Source of the DNA: Klebsiella sp. BIGb0138
GTDB taxonomy: Bacteria > Pseudomonadota > Gammaproteobacteria > Enterobacterales > Enterobacteriaceae
NCBI RefSeq assembly: GCF_004342285.1
Contig: NZ_SMCV01000019.1
Coordinates: 1 to 48,660 of the forward strand
Direction of reading: 5' to 3'
Length of the DNA: 48,660 nucleotides
Positions 6,530 through 17,839 of the stretch are shown one piece after another. How positions within the stretch are numbered: position 1 is the stretch's first letter; every line of letters begins with the position of its first letter. The translations under genes and the position numbers were made by a program. The notes beneath the pieces were generated by a model. It was given only the letters and a program-made list of their open reading frames with translations, made no database searches and was not told the DNA's origin.

Positions 6530-7628
6530 TCATAACCCTGCTTTCAAACTTGCTTCGATAAATTGATCCAGGCTGCCGTCAAGCACCGCCTGAGTGTTGC
6601 GGGTTTCCACCCCGGTGCGCAGATCTTTAATGCGGGAATCATCCAGCACGTAAGAACGGATCTGGCTGCCCCAGCCGATGTCGGATTTGGTATCTTCCAT
6701 CGCCTGCTTCTCGGCATTTTTCTTCTGCATTTCCAGTTCATAAAGCTTGGCTTTCATCTGCTTCATGGCCTGGTCTTTGTTCTTGTGCTGTGAACGGTCG
6801 TTCTGGCACTGCGTCACTAACCCGGTCGGGATGTGGGTAATACGTACCGCCGACTCCGTACGGTTGACGTGCTGACCGCCCGCGCCGGAGGCACGGTAAA
6901 CGTCAATACGCAGGTCCGCCGGGTTGATCTCGATATCGATATCCTCGTCAACTTCCGGATAGACGAACGCGGAGCTAAAGGAGGTATGGCGACGGCCGCC
7001 GGAATCGAACGGGCTCTTGCGCACCAGACGATGGACGCCGGTTTCCGTACGCAGCCAGCCGTAGGCGTAATCGCCGATAATCTTGATGGTCACGGACTTA
7101 ATGCCCGCCACTTCACCCTCAGACTCTTCAATAATCTCGGTCTTAAAGCCGCGCGCTTCCGCCCAGCGCAGATACATACGCGTCAGCATGCTGGCCCAGT
7201 CCTGCGCTTCAGTGCCGCCGGAGCCGGCCTGAATGTCAAGGTAGCAGTCGGCGCTGTCGTATTCACCGGAGAACATGCGGCGGAACTCAAGCTGCGCCAG
7301 TTTCTCTTCCAGCACATCCAGTTCGGCAACGGCTTCGTTGAAGGTCTCTTCGTCTTCGGCTTCGACAGCCAGCTCCAGCAGACCGGAAACATCTTCCAGC
7401 CCCTGAGACATCTGATCCAAGGTGTCAACGATGGCTTCCAGTGAAGAACGCTCTTTCCCCAGCGCCTGCGCGCGCTCAGGTTCGTTCCACACGTCCGGCT
7501 GTTCCAGCTCGGCGTTTACTTCTTCCAGACGCTCTTTCTTAGCATCGTAGTCAAAGATACCCCCTAAGAACGTCAGAGCGCTCCGTGAGGTCCTGAATGC
7601 GGTTTTTTACCGGATTTATTTCAAACAT
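6530..7628 (-). CDS. prfB: Peptide chain release factor 2, with programmed +1 frameshift
   Basis: The gene reads 7628-7554 (25 codons), then skips one T (7553) and continues 7552-6530, giving 365 residues as in E. coli. The shift site is the classic one: a Shine-Dalgarno-like AGGGGG, then TAT CTT TGA C, where the in-frame UGA is the stop RF2 itself recognises, so synthesis is autoregulated. The release motifs are SPF at residues 205-207 and GGQ at 250-252. Residue 246 is Ala (YRASGAGGQ), not the Thr of E. coli K-12 that impairs RF2. This is not a pseudogene. It lies immediately upstream of lysS. Confidence 0.97.
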
Positions 7629-7750
7629 GGTCGATTTTCTTTTAATGGATTCGTCAAAATGCGGTGATAAGAGCGGAATTGTACCGGATCCCCGCTCTCT
7701 TTTATAGACACTTCGCCCTTCAGTCGGCCTCTTTGTTGACGACTTTTTCG

Positions 7751-9484
7751 TCAGACCGGCCAGAGATGGTCGATGATAAGCTGCAGGCTGCGGTTGCCGC
7801 GGAACTCATTAATATCGAGCTTATAGGCCAACGTCACCTCGCGCACGCCGTTATCCGGCCATAGCGAAGTATCAACGTTGAAGGCAATACCGTCCAGCAG
7901 CGGGCCGCCGCCCACCGGCTCCACCATCACCTTGAGATGCCGCTCGCCCACCAGGCGCTGCTGTAACAGGCGGAAACGACCATCAAACAGCGGCTCCGGG
8001 AACATCTGTCCCCAGGGGCCCGCCTCACGCAGCATATGGGCCACGTCCATGCTCATCTCCGCCGCATCCAGCGGGCCGTCCGAGACCACCTCCCCCTGTA
8101 ACAGCGCCGGATCCAGCCACTCGGTGACCAGTTCGCCGAAGCGCTGCTGAAACTCCTCAAAGCGCGCCTCTTCCAGCGACAATCCCGCCGCCATAGCGTG
8201 GCCGCCGAACTTCAGGATCAGCCCCGGGTTCAGCGTATCAAGACGTTCAAGCGCATCGCGCATATGCAGACCCTGAATGGAGCGGCCGGAGCCTTTTAAC
8301 AGCCCGTCGCCGGTTGGCGCGAAGGCGATGACCGGGCGGTGGAAGCGCTCTTTAATTCGCGACGCCAGAATCCCGACCACCCCCTGATGCCACTGCGGAT
8401 GATACATCGCCAGCCCGCCGGGCAGCGTTTCGCTGCTGCGCTCGAGCTGCTGGCACAGAGCTAGCGCTTCGGCCTGCATCCCCTGTTCAATCTCTTTGCG
8501 CGTCTGGTTCAGGGCGTCCAGCTCGTTCGCCAGCATCCGCGCTTCGCCGGCGTTATCGCACAGCAGCAGCGCCACCCCGACCGACATATCGTCCAGCCTG
8601 CCTGCCGCGTTCAGCCGCGGCCCGAGGGCAAAGCCGAGGTCGCTGGCCGCCAGTTTGCGCGGGTCGCGGTTGGCTATCTCCAGCAGCGCTTTAATCCCCG
8701 GACGGCACTTGCCCGCCCGAATGCGGCTCAGTCCCTGCCAGGTAAGGATGCGGTTATTGGCATCCAGCGGCACCACGTCCGCCACCGTGCCCAGCGCAAC
8801 CAGGTCCAGCAGCTCCGCGAGGTTTGGGGCGGCAATGCCGCGCTCTTCAAACCAGTTTTTATCGCGCAGGAACGTCCGCAGGGCCAGCATCAAATAGAAC
8901 GCCACGCCCACGCCGGCCAGCGATTTCGACGGGAAATCGCAGTCGCGCAGATTCGGGTTGACGATGGCTTCCGCCGCCGGCAGCGTATCGCCCGGCAGGT
9001 GGTGATCGGTCACTACCACCGGGATCCCCAGGGCATGGGCACGATCGACGCCGGCATGCGAGGAGATGCCGTTATCCACGGTCATAATCATCTGCGCGCC
9101 GCGGGCGTGGGCCTGATCGACCACTTCCGGGCTTAAACCGTAGCCGTCTTCAAAACGATTCGGCACCAGGTAGGAGACGTTGCTGTAGCCCAGCGCCCGC
9201 AGCGCCAGTACGCTCAGCGCGGTGCTGGTGGCCCCATCGGCGTCAAAATCGCCGACCACGACAATGTGCAGCTCCTGCTGGAAGGCGCCGTAGAGCATCT
9301 CCACCGCTTTATCGATGCCGTTCAGTTGCGTCCACGGCAGCATGCCTTTGACGCTGCGCTCCAGCTCCTGCGCGCGCAGTACGCCGCGGCTGGCGTATAG
9401 CCGCCGCAGCAGCGGCGGCAGGTCGGCCGGGAGAGCGGCATCCGCAACCGCCTCACGGCGGCGTAGTTGTATCTGTGGTTTCAC
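7751..9484 (-). CDS. recJ: Single-stranded-DNA-specific 5'-3' exonuclease RecJ
   Basis: 577 residues, as in E. coli. RecJ degrades single-stranded DNA 5' to 3' in RecF-pathway recombination, mismatch repair and base excision repair. The DHH phosphoesterase motifs are intact: [15 protein letters not shown] (motif I), [12 protein letters not shown] (motif II), [10 protein letters not shown] (motif III, DHH) and the following NPN. A DHHA1 domain is indicated by [12 protein letters not shown]. The start is five bases from the dsbC stop, consistent with a dsbC-recJ operon. Confidence 0.97.
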   Translation of the reverse strand: MKPQIQLRRREAVADAALPADLPPLLRRLYASRGVLRAQELERSVKGMLPWTQLNGIDKAVEMLYGAFQQELHIVVVGDFDADGATSTALSVLALRALGYSNVSYLVPNRFEDGYGLSPEVVDQAHARGAQMIMTVDNGISSHAGVDRAHALGIPVVVTDHHLPGDTLPAAEAIVNPNLRDCDFPSKSLAGVGVAFYLMLALRTFLRDKNWFEERGIAAPNLAELLDLVALGTVADVVPLDANNRILTWQGLSRIRAGKCRPGIKALLEIANRDPRKLAASDLGFALGPRLNAAGRLDDMSVGVALLLCDNAGEARMLANELDALNQTRKEIEQGMQAEALALCQQLERSSETLPGGLAMYHPQWHQGVVGILASRIKERFHRPVIAFAPTGDGLLKGSGRSIQGLHMRDALERLDTLNPGLILKFGGHAMAAGLSLEEARFEEFQQRFGELVTEWLDPALLQGEVVSDGPLDAAEMSMDVAHMLREAGPWGQMFPEPLFDGRFRLLQQRLVGERHLKVMVEPVGGGPLLDGIAFNVDTSLWPDNGVREVTLAYKLDINEFRGNRSLQLIIDHLWPV

Positions 9485-9489
9485 GCGAA

Positions 9490-10203
9490 TTATTTACCGC
9501 TTGTCTGTTTTTGATGCTCATCAAGGAAGGCTTTCAGCTCTTTCGGCCCCTGATAACCCGGAAGCACGTAGCCGTTACTCAGCACCATCGCCGGCGTACC
9601 GTTAACGCCGAACTGCACGCCAAGGGTGTAGTGTTTGCTGATATCGATGTTGCAACTCGCCGTCGGTACGCCTTTGCCGGCCATGGCTTCATCCAGAGCT
9701 TTGTTACGATCTTTGGCGCACCAGATGGCCTTCATATCCTGCTCGGTCTGGCTTTGCAGCCCCTGACGCGGGAAGGCCAGGTAACGCACGGTGATGCCCA
9801 GCGCGTTATAGTCGCTCATCTCTTCGTGCAGCTTGTGACAGTAGCCGCAGGTGATGTCGGTGAAGACGGTGATGACGTGTTTTTCCTGCGGCGCTTTATA
9901 GATAATCATCTCTTTTTCCAGCGCGTTCAGTTTAGCCACCAGCAGCGAGTTGGTGACGTTAACCGGCTGCGCGCCGCTGACGTCGTACATCGGCCCCTGG
10001 ATGACGTGCTTGCCGTCATCGGTCACGTACAGCACGCCGCCGTCGGTCAGCACGGTGCTCATTCCGCTGACCGGCGAAGGCTGAATATCCGTGCTCTGCA
10101 CCCCCAGCTTGGCCAGCGACTGTTTGATGGCCGCGCTGTCGGCCTGCGCCGCGCCGGACAGCGTTGCCGCCAGCAGAGTGAACATCAGTAAACCTTTTTG
10201 CAT
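9490..10203 (-). CDS. dsbC: Periplasmic protein disulfide isomerase DsbC
   Basis: 237 residues. A signal peptide (residues 1-21, ending AQA) exports it. The N-terminal dimerisation domain is followed by a thioredoxin-fold domain with active site Cys119-Gly-Tyr-Cys122 of the precursor, and the cis-Pro loop GTPAMVL. DsbC reshuffles wrong disulfides in the periplasm, kept reduced by DsbD. It lies between xerD and recJ. The ScsB/C/D thiol system at 17840-20953 gives this genome a second set of periplasmic disulfide enzymes nearby. Confidence 0.96.
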   Translation of the reverse strand: MQKGLLMFTLLAATLSGAAQADSAAIKQSLAKLGVQSTDIQPSPVSGMSTVLTDGGVLYVTDDGKHVIQGPMYDVSGAQPVNVTNSLLVAKLNALEKEMIIYKAPQEKHVITVFTDITCGYCHKLHEEMSDYNALGITVRYLAFPRQGLQSQTEQDMKAIWCAKDRNKALDEAMAGKGVPTASCNIDISKHYTLGVQFGVNGTPAMVLSNGYVLPGYQGPKELKAFLDEHQKQTSGK

Positions 10204-10225
10204 ACTCAGTCCTTTTATTCAGCAC

Positions 10226-11122
10226 TCACGCCCGCGGGTGGTGCTGTTGATGAAGTTGTCTCAGACGCTCTGTCGCCACATGGGTGTAGATCTGCGTCGT
10301 TGAGAGATCGCTGTGTCCCAACAGCATCTGTACCACGCGTAAGTCCGCGCCATGGTTGAGTAAATGCGTGGCAAACGCATGGCGTAAAACGTGCGGAGAG
10401 AGTTTCGCGCTGTCTATCCCCGCCAGCACGGCATAGTGCTTAATCCGATGCCAGAAGGTCTGACGCGTCATTTGCTGCGCGCGTTGGCTGGGAAAAAGCA
10501 CATCCGACGCCACGCCGTTCAGCAGCCACGGACGCCCGTGCTCCAGGTAGTTTTCGACCCATAGCACCGCCTCTTCGCCCAGCGGCACCAGCCGTTCTTT
10601 ATTGCCTTTGCCCACCACCCGCAGGACGCCCTGGCGCAGGCTGATATCGCTCATCGTCAGCCCCACCAGTTCCGATACGCGCAGGCCGGTTGCGTACAGC
10701 ACCTCCAGCATCGCTTTATCGCGCAGTTCCAACGGTTGCTCCACTAACGGCGCCTGCAGCAGGCGATCGACCTGGGCTTCGCTGAGATCTTTTGGCAGCC
10801 GCTGCGGCAGCTTCGGCGACGCCAGCAGCGCACTGGGATCGTCCGGGCGTATTTTTTCCCGATACAGATGCTGGAAGAAACGGCGCACGGCGCTTAACAG
10901 GCGTGCGGTACTGGTGGCTTTATAGCCGCCCGTTTGCCTCTCCGCCAGCAGCGTCTGCAGATCTTCACCGCTGACGCTGACCAGCGCCAGCCCACGATGG
11001 TGCAGCCATTCCACCACCATCGTCAGATCCCGGCGGTAGGCGCTCAGCGTATTTTCCGCCAGATTGCGCTCCAGCCACAAAGCATCAAGAAACTGTTCGA
11101 TTCGTGCAAGATCCTGTTCCAC
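10226..11122 (-). CDS. xerD: Site-specific tyrosine recombinase XerD
   Basis: The frame is open to 11248, but the GTG at 11122 has AAAGAGG six bases upstream and gives 298 residues (VEQDLARIEQFL), exactly the E. coli length, so I chose it. XerD with XerC resolves chromosome dimers at dif, controlled by FtsK. The N-terminal SAM-like core-binding domain precedes a catalytic domain with ATGLRVSELVGL (Arg148 in E. coli numbering), HVLRHAFATHLL (His244, Arg247), LGHSDLSTTQIYTHV (His270 and the nucleophile Tyr279). This is the housekeeping recombinase, not an island integrase. Confidence 0.96.
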   Translation of the reverse strand: MEQDLARIEQFLDALWLERNLAENTLSAYRRDLTMVVEWLHHRGLALVSVSGEDLQTLLAERQTGGYKATSTARLLSAVRRFFQHLYREKIRPDDPSALLASPKLPQRLPKDLSEAQVDRLLQAPLVEQPLELRDKAMLEVLYATGLRVSELVGLTMSDISLRQGVLRVVGKGNKERLVPLGEEAVLWVENYLEHGRPWLLNGVASDVLFPSQRAQQMTRQTFWHRIKHYAVLAGIDSAKLSPHVLRHAFATHLLNHGADLRVVQMLLGHSDLSTTQIYTHVATERLRQLHQQHHPRA

Positions 11123-11300
11123 ATCGGCCTCTTTGCTCGTTAAAACGGCCCCAGTATAACCAAATTCGCGGTCCTGCTGGGCAAAAACGGCGGCGCTGTT
11201 TTTACCCGCGGCCAGACAGGTAAGCTTAAGTATGACGGCTGCTGCCACCTTTCTGATAAACTAGCCGCAAAGTCACCGCATGAATTGAGATGTTTACGCC

Positions 11301-11822
11301 ATGAACATAGGTCTTTTTTACGGCTCCAGTACCTGCTACACCGAAATGGCAGCGGAGAAGATCCGCGATATCATCGGCCCGGAATTAGTGACGTTGCATA
11401 ATCTGAAAGATGATTCCCCGGCCCTGATGACACAATATGACGTGCTGATTCTCGGCATCCCGACGTGGGATTTCGGCGAAATTCAGGAAGACTGGGAAGC
11501 TATCTGGCCGCAGCTGGACACGCTGGATCTCGAGGGTAAAATCGTCGCGCTGTACGGCATGGGCGACCAGCTCGGCTACGGCGAATGGTTCCTCGACGCG
11601 CTGGGGATGCTGCATGATAAGCTGATTGCCAGAGGCGTTAAGTTTATCGGTTACTGGCCGACTGAAGGCTACGAATTCACCAGCCAGAAACCGATTATCG
11701 CCGATGGCCAGCTGTTCGTGGGCCTGGCGCTGGATGAAACCAATCAGTATGACCTGAGTGACGACCGCATCCAGAACTGGTGCGAGCAAATCCTCGGCGA
11801 AATGGCTGAGCAGTTCGCCTGA
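11301..11822 (+). CDS. fldB: Flavodoxin 2
   Basis: 173 residues, as E. coli FldB. A small FMN-binding electron carrier of the cytosol. The FMN phosphate loop is near the start ([15 protein letters not shown]) and the flavin-stacking loops are [10 protein letters not shown] and [15 protein letters not shown]. In E. coli fldB belongs to the SoxRS oxidative-stress regulon; I did not identify a SoxS box. It is divergent from xerD and convergent with cptA six bases away. Confidence 0.95.
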   Translation: MNIGLFYGSSTCYTEMAAEKIRDIIGPELVTLHNLKDDSPALMTQYDVLILGIPTWDFGEIQEDWEAIWPQLDTLDLEGKIVALYGMGDQLGYGEWFLDALGMLHDKLIARGVKFIGYWPTEGYEFTSQKPIIADGQLFVGLALDETNQYDLSDDRIQNWCEQILGEMAEQFA

Positions 11823-11828
11823 TTCGGC

Positions 11829-12239
11829 TTAATCGTGCGCCGGTTTTTGTAATACCAGCCGGCGCAGATCGCGCCACTCTTTAGCATCCATACTGTCTGC
11901 CGCCACCCACAGATGCTGGCTACGGCGCGTTTGCGCGTCCCGAAGTCGCAGCAACATGCCGCTATTAATCACCCACGGCGTGCCGACAATCTCCCACTCC
12001 GCCTTTTGCCAACGCAGACGCGAGTCGGTCATCAGCTTTATTTCACCCTGGCAGGCGTGGATCCGCCGCTGGCTGCGCACGCAGTCAAACACCACCAGCG
12101 ACAGCAGTAACAGCCATAGCGGAGTGTAGCTCAGCGGCCAGGGCATCAGCAGCACGATAGCCGCCACGATGCCGTGGAGCAGCAGAGAGAACCACTGCGA
12201 ACGCCAGGATATGCGTAAATCAGATTGCCACAGGACCAC
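11829..12239 (-). CDS. cptA: CptA (YgfX), inner-membrane protein
   Basis: 136 residues. Two transmembrane helices in the first 50 residues ([19 protein letters not shown] and [15 protein letters not shown]) are followed by a soluble cytoplasmic part. E. coli YgfX has been described both as the toxin of a CptAB pair acting on MreB/FtsZ and as a partner of SdhE in prodigiosin regulation (Serratia). The toxin role is debated. Its start overlaps the end of sdhE by 20 bases, showing tight coupling. Confidence 0.9.
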   Translation of the reverse strand: MVLWQSDLRISWRSQWFSLLLHGIVAAIVLLMPWPLSYTPLWLLLLSLVVFDCVRSQRRIHACQGEIKLMTDSRLRWQKAEWEIVGTPWVINSGMLLRLRDAQTRRSQHLWVAADSMDAKEWRDLRRLVLQKPAHD

Positions 12240-12486
12240 GTTCCCGATTCCGAGTCTGGATTAATTTTACCATCCGTTGCAGTTGCGCATCAGCCGGTTC
12301 GCCATGATTCATCAGCCAGTTGAACAGATCCGGATCGTCGTTCTCTAACAAACGGATGAACAGCTGTTTGTCTTCATCGCTGAGGGTATCGTACTCATGC
12401 TCGAAAAACGGCATGATGGAGATATCGAGTTCACGCATACCCCGGCGGCATGCCCAGTGGATGCGGGCTTTGTTAGTAATGTCCAT
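12220..12486 (-). CDS. sdhE: FAD assembly factor SdhE (YgfY/CptB)
   Basis: The start at 12486 ([20 protein letters not shown]) gives 88 residues as in E. coli; the upstream in-frame extension to 12516 lacks family support. SdhE promotes covalent FAD attachment to the flavoprotein subunits of succinate dehydrogenase and fumarate reductase. The conserved RGxxE motif is RGMRE at residues 15-19. Small, helical, cytosolic. It is translationally coupled to cptA by overlap. Confidence 0.95.
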   Translation of the reverse strand: MDITNKARIHWACRRGMRELDISIMPFFEHEYDTLSDEDKQLFIRLLENDDPDLFNWLMNHGEPADAQLQRMVKLIQTRNRERGPVAI

Positions 12487-12674
12487 GTTGTCCTTCCAGC
12501 GTAAAGATATACACACCTCATCCCCCAGCCGGCCTGAACGCCGCCTGACAGATGTTGTTGATAGGTTAGTTTAACCCGTTTTTTGCCGTTACTTTACAGC
12601 AATATCGAGAAGAGCGAACGGCATTCCATAAAAACCGCAGGTTAACTATGGAGTTATCATTTTCCGTTGTTTCT

Positions 12675-12701
12675 CCATTTGTGCCATCAGGGCACAAATG
12701 G
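12675..12701. promoter_or_regulatory. Perfect 11-base inverted repeat between sdhE and ygfZ
   Basis: CCATTTGTGCC (12675-12685) and GGCACAAATGG (12691-12701) are exact inverses around a five-base loop, in the divergent promoter region of sdhE-cptA and ygfZ. No T-tract follows, so an operator or a leader hairpin is more likely than a terminator. I know no named regulator with this site. Confidence 0.5.
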
Positions 12702-12782
12702 CCTGCCGAAAGCGCTTGCATTGCACCATAGCTCTTTTACCATTAGTGACTCACTCTGCGTTAAGCTATTCAGGATATGACT

Positions 12783-13766
12783 ATGGCTTTTACACCTTTT
12801 CCTCCGCGTCAGCCTTCCTCCTCCGCTCGTCTGCCGTTAACGCTGATGACGCTGGATGACTGGGCGCTGGCGACGATAACCGGTCAGGATGGCGAGAAAT
12901 ATCTGCAGGGACAGATTACCGCCGACGTCAGCTCGCTGACCGACGATCGGCACCTGCTTGCCGCGCACTGTGACGCCAAAGGCAAGATGTGGAGCAACCT
13001 GCGGGTCTTTCGCCGTAACGGTGGATTTGCCTGGATTGAACGCCGCAGCCTGCGCGATGCGCAGCTGAGCGAACTGAAAAAATACGCGGTGTTCTCGAAG
13101 GTGACTATTGCCGCCGATGACGAACACGTTCTGCTGGGCGTGGCCGGTTTCCAGGCCCGCGCCGCGCTGGCTCCACTGTTTGGCGAACTGCCGACCAGTG
13201 ATAAGCCGCTGGTGACCGATGGTGAAACCAGCCTGCTGTGGTTTGAACATCCGGCGGAACGTTTCCTGCTGGTTACCGACGTGGCAACGGCGACCCGGGT
13301 GACCGAAGCGTTACGCAATGATGCCCAGTTGAACAACAGCCAGCAGTGGCTGGCGCTGAACATCGAGGCCGGCCTGCCGGTCATTGATAGCGCCAACAGC
13401 GCGCAGTTTATTCCGCAGGCCACGAACCTGCAGGCGCTGGGCGGCATCAGCTTTAAAAAAGGCTGCTATACCGGTCAGGAGATGGTCGCCCGCGCCAAAT
13501 TCCGCGGGGCCAACAAACGCGCCCTGTGGTATCTGGCAGGCAAAGCCAGCCGCGTCCCGGAAGCCGGGGAAGATCTCGAGCTGAAGATGGGCGAAAACTG
13601 GCGCCGTACCGGTACCGTACTGGCGGCGGTACAGCTGGATGACGGTCATCTGCTGGTGCAGGTGGTGATGAACAACGATATGGAGCCGGACAGCGAGTTT
13701 CGCGTGCGCGATGATGCCGGCACATTGAGCATCGTCCCGCTGCCCTATTCGCTGGAAGAAGCGTAA
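12783..13766 (+). CDS. ygfZ: tRNA-modifying/Fe-S maintenance protein YgfZ (GcvT-like fold)
   Basis: The second ATG (12783, [10 protein letters not shown]) is chosen over 12777 because AGGA sits seven bases before it and the E. coli protein starts there; length 327. YgfZ is a folate-dependent protein with a GcvT-like fold needed for activity of some Fe-S enzymes such as MiaB. The signature KGCYTGQE is present with Cys228. It is monocistronic here, next to sdhE, whose product also serves a cofactor-maturation role. Confidence 0.95.
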   Translation: MAFTPFPPRQPSSSARLPLTLMTLDDWALATITGQDGEKYLQGQITADVSSLTDDRHLLAAHCDAKGKMWSNLRVFRRNGGFAWIERRSLRDAQLSELKKYAVFSKVTIAADDEHVLLGVAGFQARAALAPLFGELPTSDKPLVTDGETSLLWFEHPAERFLLVTDVATATRVTEALRNDAQLNNSQQWLALNIEAGLPVIDSANSAQFIPQATNLQALGGISFKKGCYTGQEMVARAKFRGANKRALWYLAGKASRVPEAGEDLELKMGENWRRTGTVLAAVQLDDGHLLVQVVMNNDMEPDSEFRVRDDAGTLSIVPLPYSLEEA

Positions 13767-13799
13767 AAGCCCCGGGCAACAGGCAGGGCTTCCGCATAG

Positions 13800-13824
13800 C
13801 CCCGGTCAGCGTCGCGCACCGGGG
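13800..13824. terminator. GC-rich hairpin between ygfZ and trhA (weak terminator)
   Basis: CCCCGGT (13800-13806) pairs with ACCGGGG (13818-13824) between the convergent genes. There is no clear T-tract, so terminator function is tentative. Confidence 0.4.
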
Positions 13825-13832
13825 TTAGCGGC

Positions 13833-14519
<687 letters not shown>

Positions 14520-14654
14520 CTATGCTCATCTAGGGTAACTGAGAATGATTCCAGTGAACACCTGTTAGCTAAAATAAAAAGATGAATATTTATGAACACT
14601 ATAAAATCATAATGTTACATTAAAATTTTCACCTAACAGTCGTTCACTGTTTCA

Positions 14655-14966
14655 TCAAAGCACTTTGAATTCAATGACATGAAACTGCTCTTCACCAGGA
14701 TAGATTTCGGTAATCACCTGCCGCAGCTGTTGCAGGGTCATATTCTCCTGCTGAGCATGCGCCCCGGTCAGCGTAGCGAGCGTGACCGTCGATGTAGCCA
14801 CCACGCCAATCGTGCAAAAATAGCCGTCATCTTCGTAGCGCCCGACGCGCAGCACGTCGCCGGTTTTAAAATGCGCCCCGGCGGCATCGCGGAGAGTAAT
14901 CGTTTTCCGCCCGGCGAGGATGTCGTCCTGAAAACGCTGAAAAAAGGTTATGTCATTCGGCTGCAT
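14655..14966 (-). CDS. yqfB: N4-acetylcytidine amidohydrolase YqfB (ASCH domain)
   Basis: 103 residues, same length as E. coli YqfB. The ASCH fold is a small beta barrel related to PUA domains. In E. coli YqfB hydrolyses N4-acetylcytidine to cytidine and acetate, with a Lys/Thr/Glu catalytic set; Lys21 and Thr24 lie in GRKTITLRD here. Cytosolic. Divergent from the MurR/RpiR-type regulator that follows. Confidence 0.92.
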   Translation of the reverse strand: MQPNDITFFQRFQDDILAGRKTITLRDAAGAHFKTGDVLRVGRYEDDGYFCTIGVVATSTVTLATLTGAHAQQENMTLQQLRQVITEIYPGEEQFHVIEFKVL

Positions 14967-15009
14967 GATATAATTCCATCCCGGTCATTATGAATTGTGA
15001 GTTGCTACT

Positions 15010-17296
<2,287 letters not shown>

Positions 17297-17431
17297 TTTC
17301 CCCCTTGCTTCCTTCCTCTCCCCCCCGGGGAGAGGAAAAATCCCCCGCCTTACAGACACTTCTTTACAGCTTTAGCATTGCTAAAACGCGTTCGCCCGAT
17401 AAGATAAGCCTCGTGAATTCCTGAGGCGATA

Positions 17432-17791
17432 ATGATTAAGCGACAGCGTAAAGCCATTCTTCTTGTAGCCCTTGCCTGCCTGGTGGTGCTGATATGCACC
17501 GCCCAGCGTATGGCCGGGCTGCACGCGCTGGGCATGAACGCCACCGCCGTAACGCAATCCGCCCAGCAGGAACAGGATACGGCCGAAGCGCCGCTGACGC
17601 CCTGCGAGCTGAGCGCAAAATCGCTGCTGGCCTCGCCGCCGGTGATGTTTGAAGGCGCACTGTTTGCCGTCGCGCTGCTGCTGGCGGTGCTGGCGGCGAT
17701 ACCGCCGCGCATTGCCCGTCTCTGGCCTCCCCGCGTTATCTCCCCGCCCCGGCTACGGGTGCATCTGCGATTGTGCGTCTTCCGTGAATGA
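17432..17791 (+). CDS. scsA: ScsA-like small membrane protein of the Scs operon
   Basis: 119 residues with CCTGAGG as ribosome binding site. An N-terminal hydrophobic helix (ILLVALACLVVLICTA) and a second near residues 71-90 (MFEGALFAVALLLAVLAAI) flank a short periplasmic loop with a Cys (LTPCELSAKS); a basic tail follows. Salmonella ScsA is a protein of about 120 residues at the same place, before scsB, in a copper-tolerance operon. The assignment rests on position, size and topology. scsB starts 48 bases downstream. Confidence 0.65.
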   Translation: MIKRQRKAILLVALACLVVLICTAQRMAGLHALGMNATAVTQSAQQEQDTAEAPLTPCELSAKSLLASPPVMFEGALFAVALLLAVLAAIPPRIARLWPPRVISPPRLRVHLRLCVFRE

Positions 17792-17839
17792 GAATTTCCC
17801 TGACAGTTCAGGTTAATCAATCATTTACGGAGAAAATTT

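Noticed and set aside
5051..6535. 494-residue plus-strand open frame antisense to lysS
   Set aside because: It is an antisense shadow produced by the GC-rich codon pattern of lysS. It has no family signature and lysS is unmistakable.
7553..7553. In-frame stop early in prfB, first looking like a pseudogene
   Set aside because: It is the conserved programmed +1 frameshift of RF2, with the exact shift site and upstream AGGGGG.
10226..11122. XerD as an island integrase
   Set aside because: It is the housekeeping recombinase in the conserved xerD-dsbC-recJ operon, far from the island.
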